From contig JUHI01000003.1 in the NCBI GenBank assembly GCA_000799755.1, positions 372,001 to 436,000 on the forward strand: a stretch of DNA of 64,000 nt, read 5' to 3'. Under the pieces are notes generated by a model. It was given only the letters and a program-made list of their open reading frames with translations, searched no databases and had not been told where the DNA came from. This DNA is from Martinezella tropici. Its GTDB lineage: Bacteria > Pseudomonadota > Alphaproteobacteria > Rhizobiales > Rhizobiaceae. Positions 17,682 through 27,328 of this stretch are shown one piece after another (the stretch's first letter is position 1; each line of letters opens with the position of its first letter). The position numbers were made by a program, and so were the translations under genes.

Positions 17682-17707
17682 CTGGCGGACGCAATAGCGC
17701 CCGCCAG
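17682..17707 (-). promoter_or_regulatory. Intergenic stem-loop between receptor and permease genes
   Basis: CTGGCGG at 17682-17688 pairs perfectly with CCGCCAG at 17701-17707 around a 12-base loop. It lies downstream of the receptor gene in the minus-strand operon, where partial termination or mRNA protection would favour receptor over membrane subunits. No T-run. Confidence 0.45.
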
Positions 17708-17753
17708 CGATGATGCGACCACGGGAGGAGCCGCGGCCGCCGGCAGGGGGTAA

Positions 17754-18833
17754 TCAAGTCCGGATGACACCTGTCACGCGACCCCACAGATCGGTCCAGT
17801 CCAGGTTCGGATGGGAGTCGATATTCGTCTTGTAGTAGTCCTCGACATTGTCCTTCGCGATGAGGACGGCCTTGCCGTAGAACTCCCGATGTTCCGGCGG
17901 CTCCTTGGCCGGATCGAACTTCTTTTGCAGAGCAGCCAGGCCGATGGCGAGACCCATGCCGCCCTGCCAGAAGGGATCGGAGGTGACCGTGCAGGCAAAT
18001 TCACCCTTGCGCACGGCGTCAACCGCCGCCTTGATGCCGTCGACACCGACGACCGGCACCTTGCCGGCAAGGTTTTCGGCGCGCAGCGCCTCAAGGGCGC
18101 CGGTGCCCATATCGTCATTGGCCGCCCATACGCCCTTCACATCGTCGCCGAAACGCGTGAGCAAATTGCCCGTCAGATCGTAGGCTTCCGATGATTTCCA
18201 GTTGGCAACCTGGAAATCGAGAAGCTTGATGTTGGGATTGGCGGCCAGTGCTTCCTCGAGCCCCTTCTTGCGCTCGATCGCCGCAGTATTCGAGATCTGT
18301 CCACCAAGCGCGATGATGCCGCCGGAACCGCCCATAGCCTTGAACAGAATCTCGGCGATCTGCTTGCCGCTTGAAATGCCGTCGAACTCGATATGCGAGA
18401 CGTAGAAGGGGTTGAAGTCCTTCGGATGCAGATCATCCGGCTTGTTCCATTGCGTCACCACATGGGCGCCGGCCTTGGCGCATGCCTCGACGATCGGGCG
18501 GGCATCGGGCGTATCGTTCGGATCGGAGTTCAGCACCATGTTGCCGCCGGTCTTGGCAAGCATCGCCTTGATGTCGGCGATGCCCTTTTCACTGTTCCCC
18601 TCCGAGACGAGGGTCACGTGATCGAGGCCGACCGATTGGGCGAAAGCTTCGGCTCCGGTTTTCCAGACGGCATGATAGGGATTGGACAGCGAACGGATCG
18701 ACGTGACGAGCGTCGGCTTGTCGGCGGCAAAGAGTTGCCTCGGCAATGCCGCAACGGTAGCGCCCGCTGCAACCGTCGCCAGAAAAGAACGGCGACTTAT
18801 GGCGCCGAAAGGGGAATTCAACCTTGTTGTCAT
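17754..18833 (-). CDS. Sugar ABC importer periplasmic binding protein, Tat-type signal
   Basis: 359 residues, RbsB-like (Peripla_BP_4) receptor. The N-terminus carries a twin-arginine motif (ISRRSFLATVAAGA) before a hydrophobic stretch and a cut site near LFAADKP, so it is probably exported by Tat. The body shows two-lobe receptor features such as NSDPNDTPDARPIVEACAKAG and VWAANDDMGTGALEALR. First gene of the minus-strand importer operon, divergent from the GMC oxidoreductase across about 220 bp. Ligand unknown; a deoxyhexose would fit the neighbouring hydrolase and SDR. Confidence 0.88.
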   Translation of the reverse strand: MTTRLNSPFGAISRRSFLATVAAGATVAALPRQLFAADKPTLVTSIRSLSNPYHAVWKTGAEAFAQSVGLDHVTLVSEGNSEKGIADIKAMLAKTGGNMVLNSDPNDTPDARPIVEACAKAGAHVVTQWNKPDDLHPKDFNPFYVSHIEFDGISSGKQIAEILFKAMGGSGGIIALGGQISNTAAIERKKGLEEALAANPNIKLLDFQVANWKSSEAYDLTGNLLTRFGDDVKGVWAANDDMGTGALEALRAENLAGKVPVVGVDGIKAAVDAVRKGEFACTVTSDPFWQGGMGLAIGLAALQKKFDPAKEPPEHREFYGKAVLIAKDNVEDYYKTNIDSHPNLDWTDLWGRVTGVIRT

Positions 18834-19052
18834 TCGAAAACCTCCCTTTGAATGACGTAAATCGGATGCCGTCCTTTTTCCCGCGACACCCAGATCTGAA
18901 GCAGTTCTTGCGTATCATTTGTACGACAACCCTTCAAGACTATAACCGTACCCTTTCTCTTGACGAGGAGCAAGAGACTTGAGAATGTGATGACAAAGTG
19001 GTGCGGGGCGATGAGGAAATCCCAGCATCTGCAGATTCTTCGGAGGATAAGG

Positions 19053-20663
19053 ATGCCCGACTATATCATCGTAGGAGGTGGCTCGGCAGGCTGCGTGCTC
19101 GCGGCGCGTCTGAGCGAGGACGCCGATGTTTCGGTGACTTTGCTGGAAGCAGGCCCGCAGGACAAGAACATCTACATCCATCTGCCAGTGGGCTTCTTCA
19201 AGATGACGTCTGGTCCATTGATTTGGGGATATGAAACCGTCGCCGGACGTGAAATCGCCGGTCGTACGATGGTCTATCCGCAAGCGCGCGTTCTCGGCGG
19301 CGGCAGCTCGATCAATGCGCAGGTTTTCACGCGCGGATGCCCGGAAGATTACGACGGCTGGCGTGACCTCGAAGGTTGCTCTGGCTGGGGCTATGAAGAT
19401 GTCCGCCCCTATTTTCGCAAATCCGAAGGCAACGATACCTACGGCGGCCCCCATCATGGGACGGAGGGGCCGCTCGGCGTCAGTTCGCAGACGCCACACG
19501 CGCTGACCCGTGTCTTCGCTCGCGCGGCTCAGGAAGCGGGACTGCCATTCAATCCCGACTTCAATGCCGGCTCGCAGGCGGGCGCCGGGTTTTATCAAAC
19601 GACGACGCGCAAGGGCCGGCGCAGCAGCACGGCCGTCGGCTATCTGAGACCGGCCATGACCCGCAGGAACCTGACCGTTCGCACGGACGCCGCCGTCCAC
19701 CGTATCGTCATCGAGAACGGCTGTGCCGTCGGCGTCGAACTGATCGAGAACGGGCGGCCCGTGCTGTTGAGAGCTGAGCGGGAAGTCATTCTGACGGCAG
19801 GGGCGATCGGCTCGCCGAAAATGCTGATGCTATCGGGTCTCGGACCGGCAAACGAATTGCGCGCACTCGACATCGACGTCGTTCGCGACCTGCCGCAGGT
19901 TGGCAAGAATCTACAGGACCATATGGACGTCGACGTGCTTGCCGAACTGAGCGGCCCCTATGGTATCGACCGATACAAGAAACGGCGCTGGCAGATTGCC
20001 GCCGGCATGGAATATGCGTTGTTCGGCAAAGGGCCGGTCGCTTCGAATATCGTCGAAGGTGGCGGCTTCTGGTGGGGAGACCGCAACGAGAAGACGCCGG
20101 ACATCCAGTTTCATTTTCTTCCCGGCGCAGGCGTAGAGGCAGGCATAGACGGCGTGCCCGGCGGCAACGGCTGCACGCTGAACTCCTATCATGTCCGCCC
20201 GAGATCGCGCGGAACCGTCACGCTCCGTTCCAAGGATCTGCGCGTCGCGCCGTTGATCGATCCCAACGCCTTTGCCGAACCCTATGATCTCGAACGGGCC
20301 GTCGATGGCATCAAGATCAGCCAGGAAATTCTTTCCCAGGCCGCCTTCAAGCCGTTCGTGAGAAGGCTGCATCTACCCGACGGAAATATTCGCACCCAGG
20401 CGGAGTACCGCGAATTTGCCCGGCAATATGCGCGCTCCGCCTACCATCCGGTCGGAACATGCCGGATGGGCAGCGCAGATGACGCCGTGGTCGATCCCGA
20501 ACTCAAGGTTCGCGGCATAGATGGGCTAAGGGTGTGCGACAGCTCGGTCATGCCGAGACTGATTTCATCGAATACCAATGCGGCAACGGTAATGATCGCC
20601 GAGAAAGCGGCTGACATCCTGAAAGGCGTGACTCAAGTCAGCACGCAACACGAATATGCCTAA
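19053..20663 (+). CDS. GMC-family FAD oxidoreductase (choline/alcohol dehydrogenase-like)
   Basis: 536 residues from ATG 19053, preceded by GGAGG, giving MPDYIIVGGGSAGCVLAARL, the FAD-binding N-terminus. A GMC signature is seen in ARVLGGGSSINAQVF, the catalytic histidine in YHPVGTCRMG, and the C-terminal Asn region in SSNTNAATVMIAEKAAD. The family oxidises alcohols, choline or sugars. It is divergent from the sugar importer and may oxidise its cargo. Substrate cannot be read from the sequence. Confidence 0.88.
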   Translation: MPDYIIVGGGSAGCVLAARLSEDADVSVTLLEAGPQDKNIYIHLPVGFFKMTSGPLIWGYETVAGREIAGRTMVYPQARVLGGGSSINAQVFTRGCPEDYDGWRDLEGCSGWGYEDVRPYFRKSEGNDTYGGPHHGTEGPLGVSSQTPHALTRVFARAAQEAGLPFNPDFNAGSQAGAGFYQTTTRKGRRSSTAVGYLRPAMTRRNLTVRTDAAVHRIVIENGCAVGVELIENGRPVLLRAEREVILTAGAIGSPKMLMLSGLGPANELRALDIDVVRDLPQVGKNLQDHMDVDVLAELSGPYGIDRYKKRRWQIAAGMEYALFGKGPVASNIVEGGGFWWGDRNEKTPDIQFHFLPGAGVEAGIDGVPGGNGCTLNSYHVRPRSRGTVTLRSKDLRVAPLIDPNAFAEPYDLERAVDGIKISQEILSQAAFKPFVRRLHLPDGNIRTQAEYREFARQYARSAYHPVGTCRMGSADDAVVDPELKVRGIDGLRVCDSSVMPRLISSNTNAATVMIAEKAADILKGVTQVSTQHEYA

Positions 20664-20732
20664 ACGTTCCCGCGACGCACCGGATCTATCGGCCTGCCCC
20701 TCGCTCACACGCTCTCGGCAAATTATGATGCC

Positions 20733-21734
20733 CTATCCGCCTCGGACCGTCTCGCGCCAGATCAGATCAGATCGCAATGTCAGCGACTTGCCTTCGGCAA
20801 TGCCGCTTTCCGACAACCAGGTTACAGCCTCCCGTGCAATTGCCGCGACCGGTTGCGAAAACGTGGTCAGCCGATAGGAAGACCAGGACGCCTGCTCGAT
20901 GTCGTCGAAGCCGACGACGCAGAGTTGGTGCGGGATGGACAGCGAAAACTGATGGCGAGCGGCATCCATGAAACCACACGCCAGCAGATCCGTTGCGCAG
21001 AAGACGGCATCCGGCCTCTCCTTCCTGGTCAGAAGGCGTTGAGCCACGATCCGTCCAGCCTCGTATCCCGTCCAGCCATGCCGCTCGACGGCAACCTCGA
21101 GCCCATGATCCCGGGCGGCAGCGATGAAGCCTCCCTCTCTCGCCACCAGGCTTGGCGTACCAGCCTCGGAATTCGCAAAGGCAAGGCGAGTGCAGCCGGC
21201 ACGCACAAACGCCGTGACCACGCGCGCTGCCGCTTCCCGCTCGTCGAGATTGATGTGCAGTGGGCCTGACTGATCCTCATCGCGATTGATCAGCACGAGC
21301 CGTTGCCCGCTGCGCAGACAGAGCTCCGTGATCGACTTGTCCGGCAGGCCGGAAAGGATCACGGACGCATCGGCACGGTAGCGGATCGCCTGCTGCAAGG
21401 CCGCGTTGACGCTACCATCGGAGCGATCGGTATTAATCAGCATCGCCACTTTCCCCGCCAACTGCAGTTGCAGTGTTAGCTCCCGCAAAAGAGCGGAACG
21501 ATACGGTGTCGCGACATCGGAAACGATGAGGCAAACAATGCCACTTTCGTTACGCATCAGCCCGCGGGCGAGATGGTTGACCTGATAGCCGAGCTCCTCC
21601 GCCGCCCGAAGGACCTTCCGCTTCGTGGCTTCCGAAACACTGGCGCCGGGCGTGAACGCGCGGGAAACGGCCGAGCGCGAAACGCCAGCACGCTGCGCCA
21701 CTTCCTCAGCGCTGACGAAATCTCTCTGTGACAC
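20733..21734 (-). CDS. LacI-family transcriptional regulator
   Basis: 333 residues from GTG 21734, chosen because AGGAGAGG lies directly upstream and the product begins just before the DNA-binding helices; an ATG at 21797 would run through the operator. The N-terminus has AEEVAQRAGVSRSAVSRAFTPGASVS and the hinge GYQVNHLARGLM; the rest is a periplasmic-binding-protein-like ligand domain (CVVGFDDIEQASW). Divergent from the AfuABC-like operon. Two TTGCA-N6-TGCAA sites in the shared promoter are its likely operators. Confidence 0.9.
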   Translation of the reverse strand: MSQRDFVSAEEVAQRAGVSRSAVSRAFTPGASVSEATKRKVLRAAEELGYQVNHLARGLMRNESGIVCLIVSDVATPYRSALLRELTLQLQLAGKVAMLINTDRSDGSVNAALQQAIRYRADASVILSGLPDKSITELCLRSGQRLVLINRDEDQSGPLHINLDEREAAARVVTAFVRAGCTRLAFANSEAGTPSLVAREGGFIAAARDHGLEVAVERHGWTGYEAGRIVAQRLLTRKERPDAVFCATDLLACGFMDAARHQFSLSIPHQLCVVGFDDIEQASWSSYRLTTFSQPVAAIAREAVTWLSESGIAEGKSLTLRSDLIWRETVRGG

Positions 21735-21772
21735 GGCGCCTCTCCTGTTACCGACGCGGAGTCCATCACAGT

Positions 21773-21788
21773 TTGCAATCGCGTGCAA
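21773..21788. promoter_or_regulatory. LacI-type operator candidate 1
   Basis: TTGCA, 6 bases, TGCAA: a dyad 39 bp upstream of the lacI-family start. The same arms with the same spacing recur at 21863-21878, and LacI-family proteins bind such dyads, often in pairs. Confidence 0.65.
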
Positions 21789-21862
21789 TATGCGCACTAT
21801 GTCAGTTTTGTGAAACTTTTATGACAATATAGGTTGACAGCGTGAGCCAAGCAATGCAGCAT

Positions 21863-21878
21863 TTGCACACGCTTGCAA
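21863..21878. promoter_or_regulatory. LacI-type operator candidate 2
   Basis: TTGCA, 6 bases, TGCAA, 42 bp upstream of the binding-protein start. Centre-to-centre distance to operator 1 is 90 bp, close to whole helical turns, which would allow looping. Function inferred from position and repetition. Confidence 0.65.
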
Positions 21879-21919
21879 AAGCGCCCAGCGTGGAGGCGCT
21901 GCAAAGCAGGGAGGACATC

Positions 21920-22948
21920 ATGCGATTGGTTAACATGGCCGCGGCGGCCCTTGCCGCGGGAGTATCTCTTATTGCCTGGTCGGCACATGCCGCAGGCGAC
22001 CTGAACATGATCTGCTCGGCAGATCCCGAAGTCTGCGACATGATGAAGGGGCTCTTCGAGAAGCAGAGCGACATCAAGGTCAATATGGTCCGCCTGTCCG
22101 CCGGCGAAACCTATGCCAAGATCCGCGCCGAGGCCCGCAACCCGAAAACCGACATATGGTGGGCGGGAACCGGCGATCCTCACCTGCAGGCGGCAGCCGA
22201 GGGCCTGACGCTCGAATACAAATCTCCGCTTTTCGACCAATTACAGGACTGGGCAAAGAAGCAGGCCGAAAGCGCCAACTTCCGCACGGTCGGCGTTTAC
22301 GCCGGAGCGCTTGGCTGGGGATACAACGCTGACATTCTCAAGAAGAAGGGCTTGAAGGAGCCGAAATGCTGGGCCGATCTGCTCGATCCCTCCTACAAGG
22401 GCGAGATCCAGATCGCCAATCCGAACTCGTCGGGCACGTCCTACAATACGCTCGCGACGCTCGTGCAGATGATGGGCGAGGACAAGGCTTTCGATTATCT
22501 CTCGAAGCTCAATGCGAATATCTCGCAATATACGAAATCCGGCTCCGCCCCGGTGAAAGCGGCCGCCCGCGGGGAAGCGACTATCGGCATCGTCTTCATG
22601 CACGACGCCGTCGCCCAGACGGTCGAAGGCTTCCCCATCAAGGCAGTCGCACCCTGCGAGGGCACCGGGTACGAGATCGGCTCCATGTCGATCATCAAGG
22701 GCGCCAGGAACCTCGAGAACGCCAAGAAGTGGTATGACTGGGCGCTCAGCGCCGAGGCGCAATCGCACATGAAGGACGCGAAGTCCTATCAGCTTCCTTC
22801 GAACAGGTCGGCCGAGGTCCCGAAGGAGGCGCCGAAGTTCGAAGAGATCAAGCTGATCGACTACGACTTCAAGAAATATGGCGATCCGACGGTGCGCAAG
22901 GCCCTGCTTGCCCGGTGGGACAAGGAAATCGGGGCGAAAGCCAACTGA
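21920..22948 (+). CDS. AfuA-like ABC importer binding protein (hexose-phosphate / ferric-type family)
   Basis: 342 residues from ATG 21920, with GGGAGG just upstream. A Sec signal peptide ends near SAHAAG. The family includes iron receptors (FbpA) and AfuA, which binds sugar phosphates. Stretches such as GEIQIANPNSSGTSYNTLAT, KLNANISQYTKSG and PCEGTGYEIGSMSI resemble AfuA as I remember it, more than iron receptors with their paired tyrosines. The operon also encodes a phosphatase. I therefore favour a phosphorylated sugar as ligand; iron or thiamine-type ligands are alternatives. Confidence 0.78.
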   Translation: MRLVNMAAAALAAGVSLIAWSAHAAGDLNMICSADPEVCDMMKGLFEKQSDIKVNMVRLSAGETYAKIRAEARNPKTDIWWAGTGDPHLQAAAEGLTLEYKSPLFDQLQDWAKKQAESANFRTVGVYAGALGWGYNADILKKKGLKEPKCWADLLDPSYKGEIQIANPNSSGTSYNTLATLVQMMGEDKAFDYLSKLNANISQYTKSGSAPVKAAARGEATIGIVFMHDAVAQTVEGFPIKAVAPCEGTGYEIGSMSIIKGARNLENAKKWYDWALSAEAQSHMKDAKSYQLPSNRSAEVPKEAPKFEEIKLIDYDFKKYGDPTVRKALLARWDKEIGAKAN

Positions 22949-22968
22949 TCGACCTTCCCGATTGCCAA

Positions 22969-22999
22969 CGCGGGCCGGCTCCCATGTGTCCGGCCTGCG
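22969..22999 (+). promoter_or_regulatory. Intergenic stem-loop after the AfuA-like gene
   Basis: CGCGGGCCGG at 22969-22978 pairs with CCGGCCTGCG at 22990-22999 with one G-U pair and an 11-base loop. It sits in the 90-bp gap between receptor and permease genes and may limit read-through. Confidence 0.5.
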
Positions 23000-23038
23000 T
23001 AGCCCCTGAATATTGCTGAACGGGATGCGAATCCGACC

Positions 23039-25276
23039 ATGACCAATAGCAAACGCCGGCTGGATGTCGCGCTTATTCTCGGCATCGCTGCCCTGATACT
23101 ACTCCCATGGTATCGCATCGAGGGCGGCTTCTTCAGCCTCGGCTGGCTGAGCAGCTTTCCCTTCGCCCCCTCCACAGCGCCGGGAATACTGGAAATCGTC
23201 AGCTACGGCCGATGGTGGCTCGCGATCGCCGTCGGGCTCTTCTTGCTCGGCGGCATCGCGCGCTTCCTTTCCAATCCGAAGCAACGCGGCGCGCTCATGG
23301 CCTGTGCCGGTGCGTTGGGCTTTGTCTTCTTATCCCTGCAGGGTCTTGCCATAACGTCGTCGGGCTGGAGCTGGGCGATCAGCGAAAGCCTGTTCGGCCC
23401 GCTGACGGATGGCCAACCTGCCATGGGCGCCGGCGCCATCACGCTCGGCATCGTCTATGTTCTGCTCTTTTCCTTCGGCCTTGCCGAACGCGGCGTGATG
23501 AAGGGTGATGCCTTCGTCGTCAGCGCGATCACCATGCTGATCGTACTGGTCGCAATATTCGTCTTCTATCCCGTCGGCAGCATGTTCGTCGGAGCATTCC
23601 AATCGTTTGACGGATCGTTCGATCCAAGCGGCTTCGTCAACAACATCCAAGATCCGTCCATCTGGAGCCTCAGCTGCGTGGTCGGCGGCGACCGTTGCGG
23701 CGTCGCCTGGCGCACGCTCTGGCTCGCCATCCTGACGGCAGGCACATCGACGCTGCTGGGGCTCTGCTTTGCCCTCGTCGCCACCCGCACGCGCTTTCCC
23801 TTCAAGAAGGGTCTCAGGCTCCTGACGATCCTGCCGATCATCACGCCGCCTTTCGTGGTCGGTCTGGCGTTGACCTTGCTGTTTGGTCGGTCGGGCGTCA
23901 TCACACAGACGGCCGCCTCGCTCTTCGGAATGGAACCTGGTCGCTGGCTCTATGGCCTGACCGGCATATGGATCGCGCAGGTTCTCTCCTTCACCCCGAT
24001 TTCCTTTCTCGTCCTCATCGGCGTCGTCGAAGGCGTCAGCCCGTCGATGGAGGAGGCGTCACAGACCCTGCGCGCCGATCGCTGGCGCACATTCTGGCGG
24101 GTATCCCTGCCGCTGATGAAGCCCGGCCTGGCAAATGCCTTCCTGATCGGCTTCATCGAGAGCATGGCCGACTTCGGCAACCCGATGGTGCTCGGCGGCA
24201 GTCACGGCGTTCTGTCGACGGAAATCTTCTTCAGTGTCGTCGGCGCGCAGAACGACCCCTCGCGCGCTGCCGTCCTTGCGATGATCCTGCTGTTCTTCAC
24301 CCTGAGCGCCTTTCTTGCGCAACGCCTCTGGCTACAAGGCAAAAGTTTCGCGACCGTCACAGGCAAGGGCGATTCTGGTGCTCACGCCGCCTTGCCCCGC
24401 GGCCTTTCGATCGCGGTTCATGCGGTTGTCATTCCCTGGATGATCTTTACCGTCGTCGTCTATCTCATGATCCTCTTCGGCGGCTTCGTGCGCACCTGGG
24501 GTCTAGACAACACGCTGACGGTCGAACACTACATCAAGGCCTTCTCGATCGGCCTGCGCGACGACGGCGGTCTTGCCTGGAGCGGCGTTGCCTGGAACTC
24601 CTTCTGGACGACGATGGAAATCGCCCTGATCTCCGCGCCACTAACGGCCGCTGTCGGCCTGCTGACGGCCTATCTGATCGTGCGCCAGAAATTCGTCGGT
24701 CGCGGCCTGTTCGAATTCGCGCTGATGATGAGCTTCGCCATCCCCGGCACCGTGATCGGTATCAGCTACATCATGGCCTTCAACCTGCCGCCGCTGGAAA
24801 TGACAGGAACGGCGCTGATCCTGGTCGCCTGCTTCGTCTTCCGCAATATGCCGGTCGGTGTTCGCGGCGGCGTGGCCGCCATGAGCCAGCTCGACAGAAG
24901 CCTCGACGAGGCCTCGCTAACGCTGCGGGCCGACAGCCTGCGCACCATCCGCAAGGTGATCCTGCCGCTGCTGCGGCCGGCGGTTACCGCAGCGCTCGTC
25001 TACTCCTTCGTGCGAGCCATCACCTCCATCAGCGCGGTCATCTTTCTTGTCAGCGCCCAATACAACATGTCCACCGCCTATATCGTGGGCCTGGTCGAGA
25101 ATGGCGAATATGGTGTGGCGATCGCTTATTCTTCCGCGCTCATCGTCGTCATGATCACCATCATCGCCAGCTTTCAGCTGCTCGTCGGAGAAAGGCGGCT
25201 CCGACGCGTAAACCGCGTCGCGATGGCGCCGGCGCCGGCAGCACCCGCATCCCTTGCTCAGGAGAAAACCGCATGA
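23039..25276 (+). CDS. ABC importer permease, fused double-length (AfuB/FbpB type)
   Basis: 745 residues, two permease units in one chain, as in FbpB and AfuB. Two coupling motifs are visible: EEASQTLRADRWRTFWRVSL in the first half and DEASLTLRADSLRTIRKVIL in the second. The N-terminal part has extra hydrophobic segments (about residues 10-120) before the first permease domain, which lengthens it over simple FbpB. It overlaps the ATPase gene start by 4 bp. Confidence 0.88.
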   Translation: MTNSKRRLDVALILGIAALILLPWYRIEGGFFSLGWLSSFPFAPSTAPGILEIVSYGRWWLAIAVGLFLLGGIARFLSNPKQRGALMACAGALGFVFLSLQGLAITSSGWSWAISESLFGPLTDGQPAMGAGAITLGIVYVLLFSFGLAERGVMKGDAFVVSAITMLIVLVAIFVFYPVGSMFVGAFQSFDGSFDPSGFVNNIQDPSIWSLSCVVGGDRCGVAWRTLWLAILTAGTSTLLGLCFALVATRTRFPFKKGLRLLTILPIITPPFVVGLALTLLFGRSGVITQTAASLFGMEPGRWLYGLTGIWIAQVLSFTPISFLVLIGVVEGVSPSMEEASQTLRADRWRTFWRVSLPLMKPGLANAFLIGFIESMADFGNPMVLGGSHGVLSTEIFFSVVGAQNDPSRAAVLAMILLFFTLSAFLAQRLWLQGKSFATVTGKGDSGAHAALPRGLSIAVHAVVIPWMIFTVVVYLMILFGGFVRTWGLDNTLTVEHYIKAFSIGLRDDGGLAWSGVAWNSFWTTMEIALISAPLTAAVGLLTAYLIVRQKFVGRGLFEFALMMSFAIPGTVIGISYIMAFNLPPLEMTGTALILVACFVFRNMPVGVRGGVAAMSQLDRSLDEASLTLRADSLRTIRKVILPLLRPAVTAALVYSFVRAITSISAVIFLVSAQYNMSTAYIVGLVENGEYGVAIAYSSALIVVMITIIASFQLLVGERRLRRVNRVAMAPAPAAPASLAQEKTA

Positions 25277-26337
25277 ATCCGAAGGCTCCCGGTTCCGTCG
25301 TCTTCGAGAATGTCCGAAAGACCTTCGGCGCATTTACCGCCATTCCCGATCTCTCGCTCACCATCGAACCCGGAACGCTCGTGACGCTGCTCGGCCCTTC
25401 CGGTTGCGGCAAGACGACGACGCTTCGCATGCTGGCGGGGCTCGAACACCCCTCCTCGGGCCGTATCCTGATCGGCGGCAAGGATGTCACCATGCTTCCG
25501 GCCAACGAGCGTGACGTCTCGATGGTCTTCCAGAGCTATGCTCTGTTTCCGCACATGACAGCTCTCGACAATGTCGCCTATGGGCTGGAGTCCTCAGGCA
25601 TGAAACGCAGGCAGGCGCGCGAGAAGGCCGAAGGCGCGCTCGACCTCGTAGGCCTGACGGGCATGGGCGCGCGCCTACCGGCGGAACTCTCCGGCGGTCA
25701 GCAGCAGCGCGTCGCCGTTGCGCGTGCGCTCGTCGTCGAGCCTCAGGTCTTGTTACTCGACGAGCCGCTTTCCAATCTTGACGCGCGGCTGCGCCGTCGC
25801 GTCAGGACCGACATTCGCGAATTGCAGCAGCGGCTAGGCTTTACCGCAGTCTATGTTACCCATGACCAGGACGAGGCGCTCGCCGTGTCCGATCGCATCA
25901 TCGTCATGAAGGACGGCGGCATCGCACAGCAGGGCGCACCGCGCGAACTCTACGATGCCCCGGTCTCCGCCTTCATCGCCGATTTCATGGGCGAGGCCAA
26001 CGTCATGACATGCGATGTCATCGAGACTGACGGCGACAGCGCCACGATTGCGATCGAAGGACTTCTTCACCGGATCAGCGGTCGTTCGGTCACACGAGGT
26101 CCCGCCCAACTCGCGGTGCGACCGAACGCGATCATGCTGACGCCAAGAACGAGTAACGGCTCCTTTAACGGCCTGATCACCCACTCGGCCTATCTCGGCG
26201 ATCATGTCGAATATGAGGTAAAGACCGACCGCGGCTCCCTCTTCGTCATCGACGCGACCGTCGATTCCGCGCTTCCTCCCGACACGGATGTCACGATCGC
26301 TTTCAAGGATCGTGGCGTTGCCGTCATCGGCGGCTAA
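25273..26337 (+). CDS. ABC importer ATPase (AfuC/FbpC/PotA type)
   Basis: 354 residues from ATG 25273, overlapping the permease stop (ATGA); upstream open frame is just the out-of-frame permease. Walker A is GPSGCGKTT, the signature LSGGQQQRVAVARAL, Walker [13 protein letters not shown]. The C-terminal 110 residues form a TOBE-type regulatory domain (QLAVRPNAIML). Energises import by the double-length permease. Confidence 0.9.
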   Translation: MNPKAPGSVVFENVRKTFGAFTAIPDLSLTIEPGTLVTLLGPSGCGKTTTLRMLAGLEHPSSGRILIGGKDVTMLPANERDVSMVFQSYALFPHMTALDNVAYGLESSGMKRRQAREKAEGALDLVGLTGMGARLPAELSGGQQQRVAVARALVVEPQVLLLDEPLSNLDARLRRRVRTDIRELQQRLGFTAVYVTHDQDEALAVSDRIIVMKDGGIAQQGAPRELYDAPVSAFIADFMGEANVMTCDVIETDGDSATIAIEGLLHRISGRSVTRGPAQLAVRPNAIMLTPRTSNGSFNGLITHSAYLGDHVEYEVKTDRGSLFVIDATVDSALPPDTDVTIAFKDRGVAVIGG

Positions 26338-26372
26338 ACGCCGTCAAACATTAGCTATTTAAGGACATCTGC

Positions 26373-27173
26373 ATGACATCCGCACCCCTCGTCGATCTTG
26401 AAACACGTCTCTCCCTTGCGCAGGCCATGGCCCGCGAGGCCGGGGCGCTCGCGCTCGACTATTTCAAGCGGCGTGAGACCCTGATCATCGAAACCAAGCG
26501 CGACCTGCAGGATGTCGTGTCCATTGCCGACCGGGAGGTCGAAAATCTCATTCGCGGCCGCATCCACCAGGCGCATCCTGGGGACAGCATTCTTGGCGAA
26601 GAATATGGACTGGAAACAGGCACCTCCGGCTATACGTGGGTTGTCGACCCGATCGACGGGACAAGTCCCTTCGTCAATGGCATGCCGAATTGGTGCGTTT
26701 CCATCGCTGTGCTGCATGACGGCATTCCTGTAATCGGTGTGATTTCGGCGCCGTGCCATGATGAACTCTATGTGGCCGCGCAGGACAAGGGCGCCACCTT
26801 GAACGGCAAAAGCCTCAGGCTGGATGCCACTCGCAACATCCGTAACGCCGTGACCGGTATCGGCGCCAACAATCACGTATCGCCTGCTTTCGTCGCCAGG
26901 ATGGTCGAGCAAGTGCTCGAGGCGGGGGGCAACTTCGTTCGCAATGGGTCGGGTGCCCTGATGCTCGCTTATGTCGCGGCCGGCCGCCTGGTCGGCTATT
27001 ACGAACCCTACATGCACGCCTGGGATTGCCTGGCAGGCTATTGCCTCGTCAAGGAAGCCGGCGGCTGGTACCACCCGTTTCCGACTGAAGGCGAACGTCT
27101 CACCAAGGGGTCGGTTGTTCTGGGCGCGGCACCAGGCGCGATCGACGACCTCAAAAAGATAGCTGGCTTATAA
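26373..27173 (+). CDS. Inositol-monophosphatase-family phosphatase
   Basis: 266 residues. Metal-binding motifs of the family are present: GEEYG, VVDPIDGTSPFVNG and the C-terminal AWDCLAGYCLVKEAGG. Members remove phosphate from inositol phosphate, histidinol phosphate, sugar phosphates or 3'-phosphoadenosine. It starts 35 bp after the ATPase of the AfuABC-like importer, so the most economical reading is that imported phosphorylated sugar is dephosphorylated in the cytoplasm. Specific substrate not readable. Confidence 0.87.
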   Translation: MTSAPLVDLETRLSLAQAMAREAGALALDYFKRRETLIIETKRDLQDVVSIADREVENLIRGRIHQAHPGDSILGEEYGLETGTSGYTWVVDPIDGTSPFVNGMPNWCVSIAVLHDGIPVIGVISAPCHDELYVAAQDKGATLNGKSLRLDATRNIRNAVTGIGANNHVSPAFVARMVEQVLEAGGNFVRNGSGALMLAYVAAGRLVGYYEPYMHAWDCLAGYCLVKEAGGWYHPFPTEGERLTKGSVVLGAAPGAIDDLKKIAGL

Positions 27174-27328
27174 AATTCACGGTAGACAAGAGCCGGGTAG
27201 ACACTAATTTAAATGAACGCGCTTGCAAACCGCTCACCAGATCCGGCGGATACCTAGCGCAAAGCGGGCTTGTGATCGAGGAGAGTAAGCCAGTCCGTTT
27301 CACAGAAGAGATAACAATGGGAGGAATG

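Noticed and set aside
21819..21839. Possible Pho box (TGTCAA/TTGTCAT on the minus strand) before the AfuA-like gene
   Set aside because: The two half-repeats are 13 bp apart instead of 11 and match poorly, so the spacing rules out a normal PhoB site.
23695..25272. Long N-terminal extension in front of the AfuC-like ATPase
   Set aside because: The extension is the permease gene read out of frame; the true start is ATG 25273 at the ATGA overlap.
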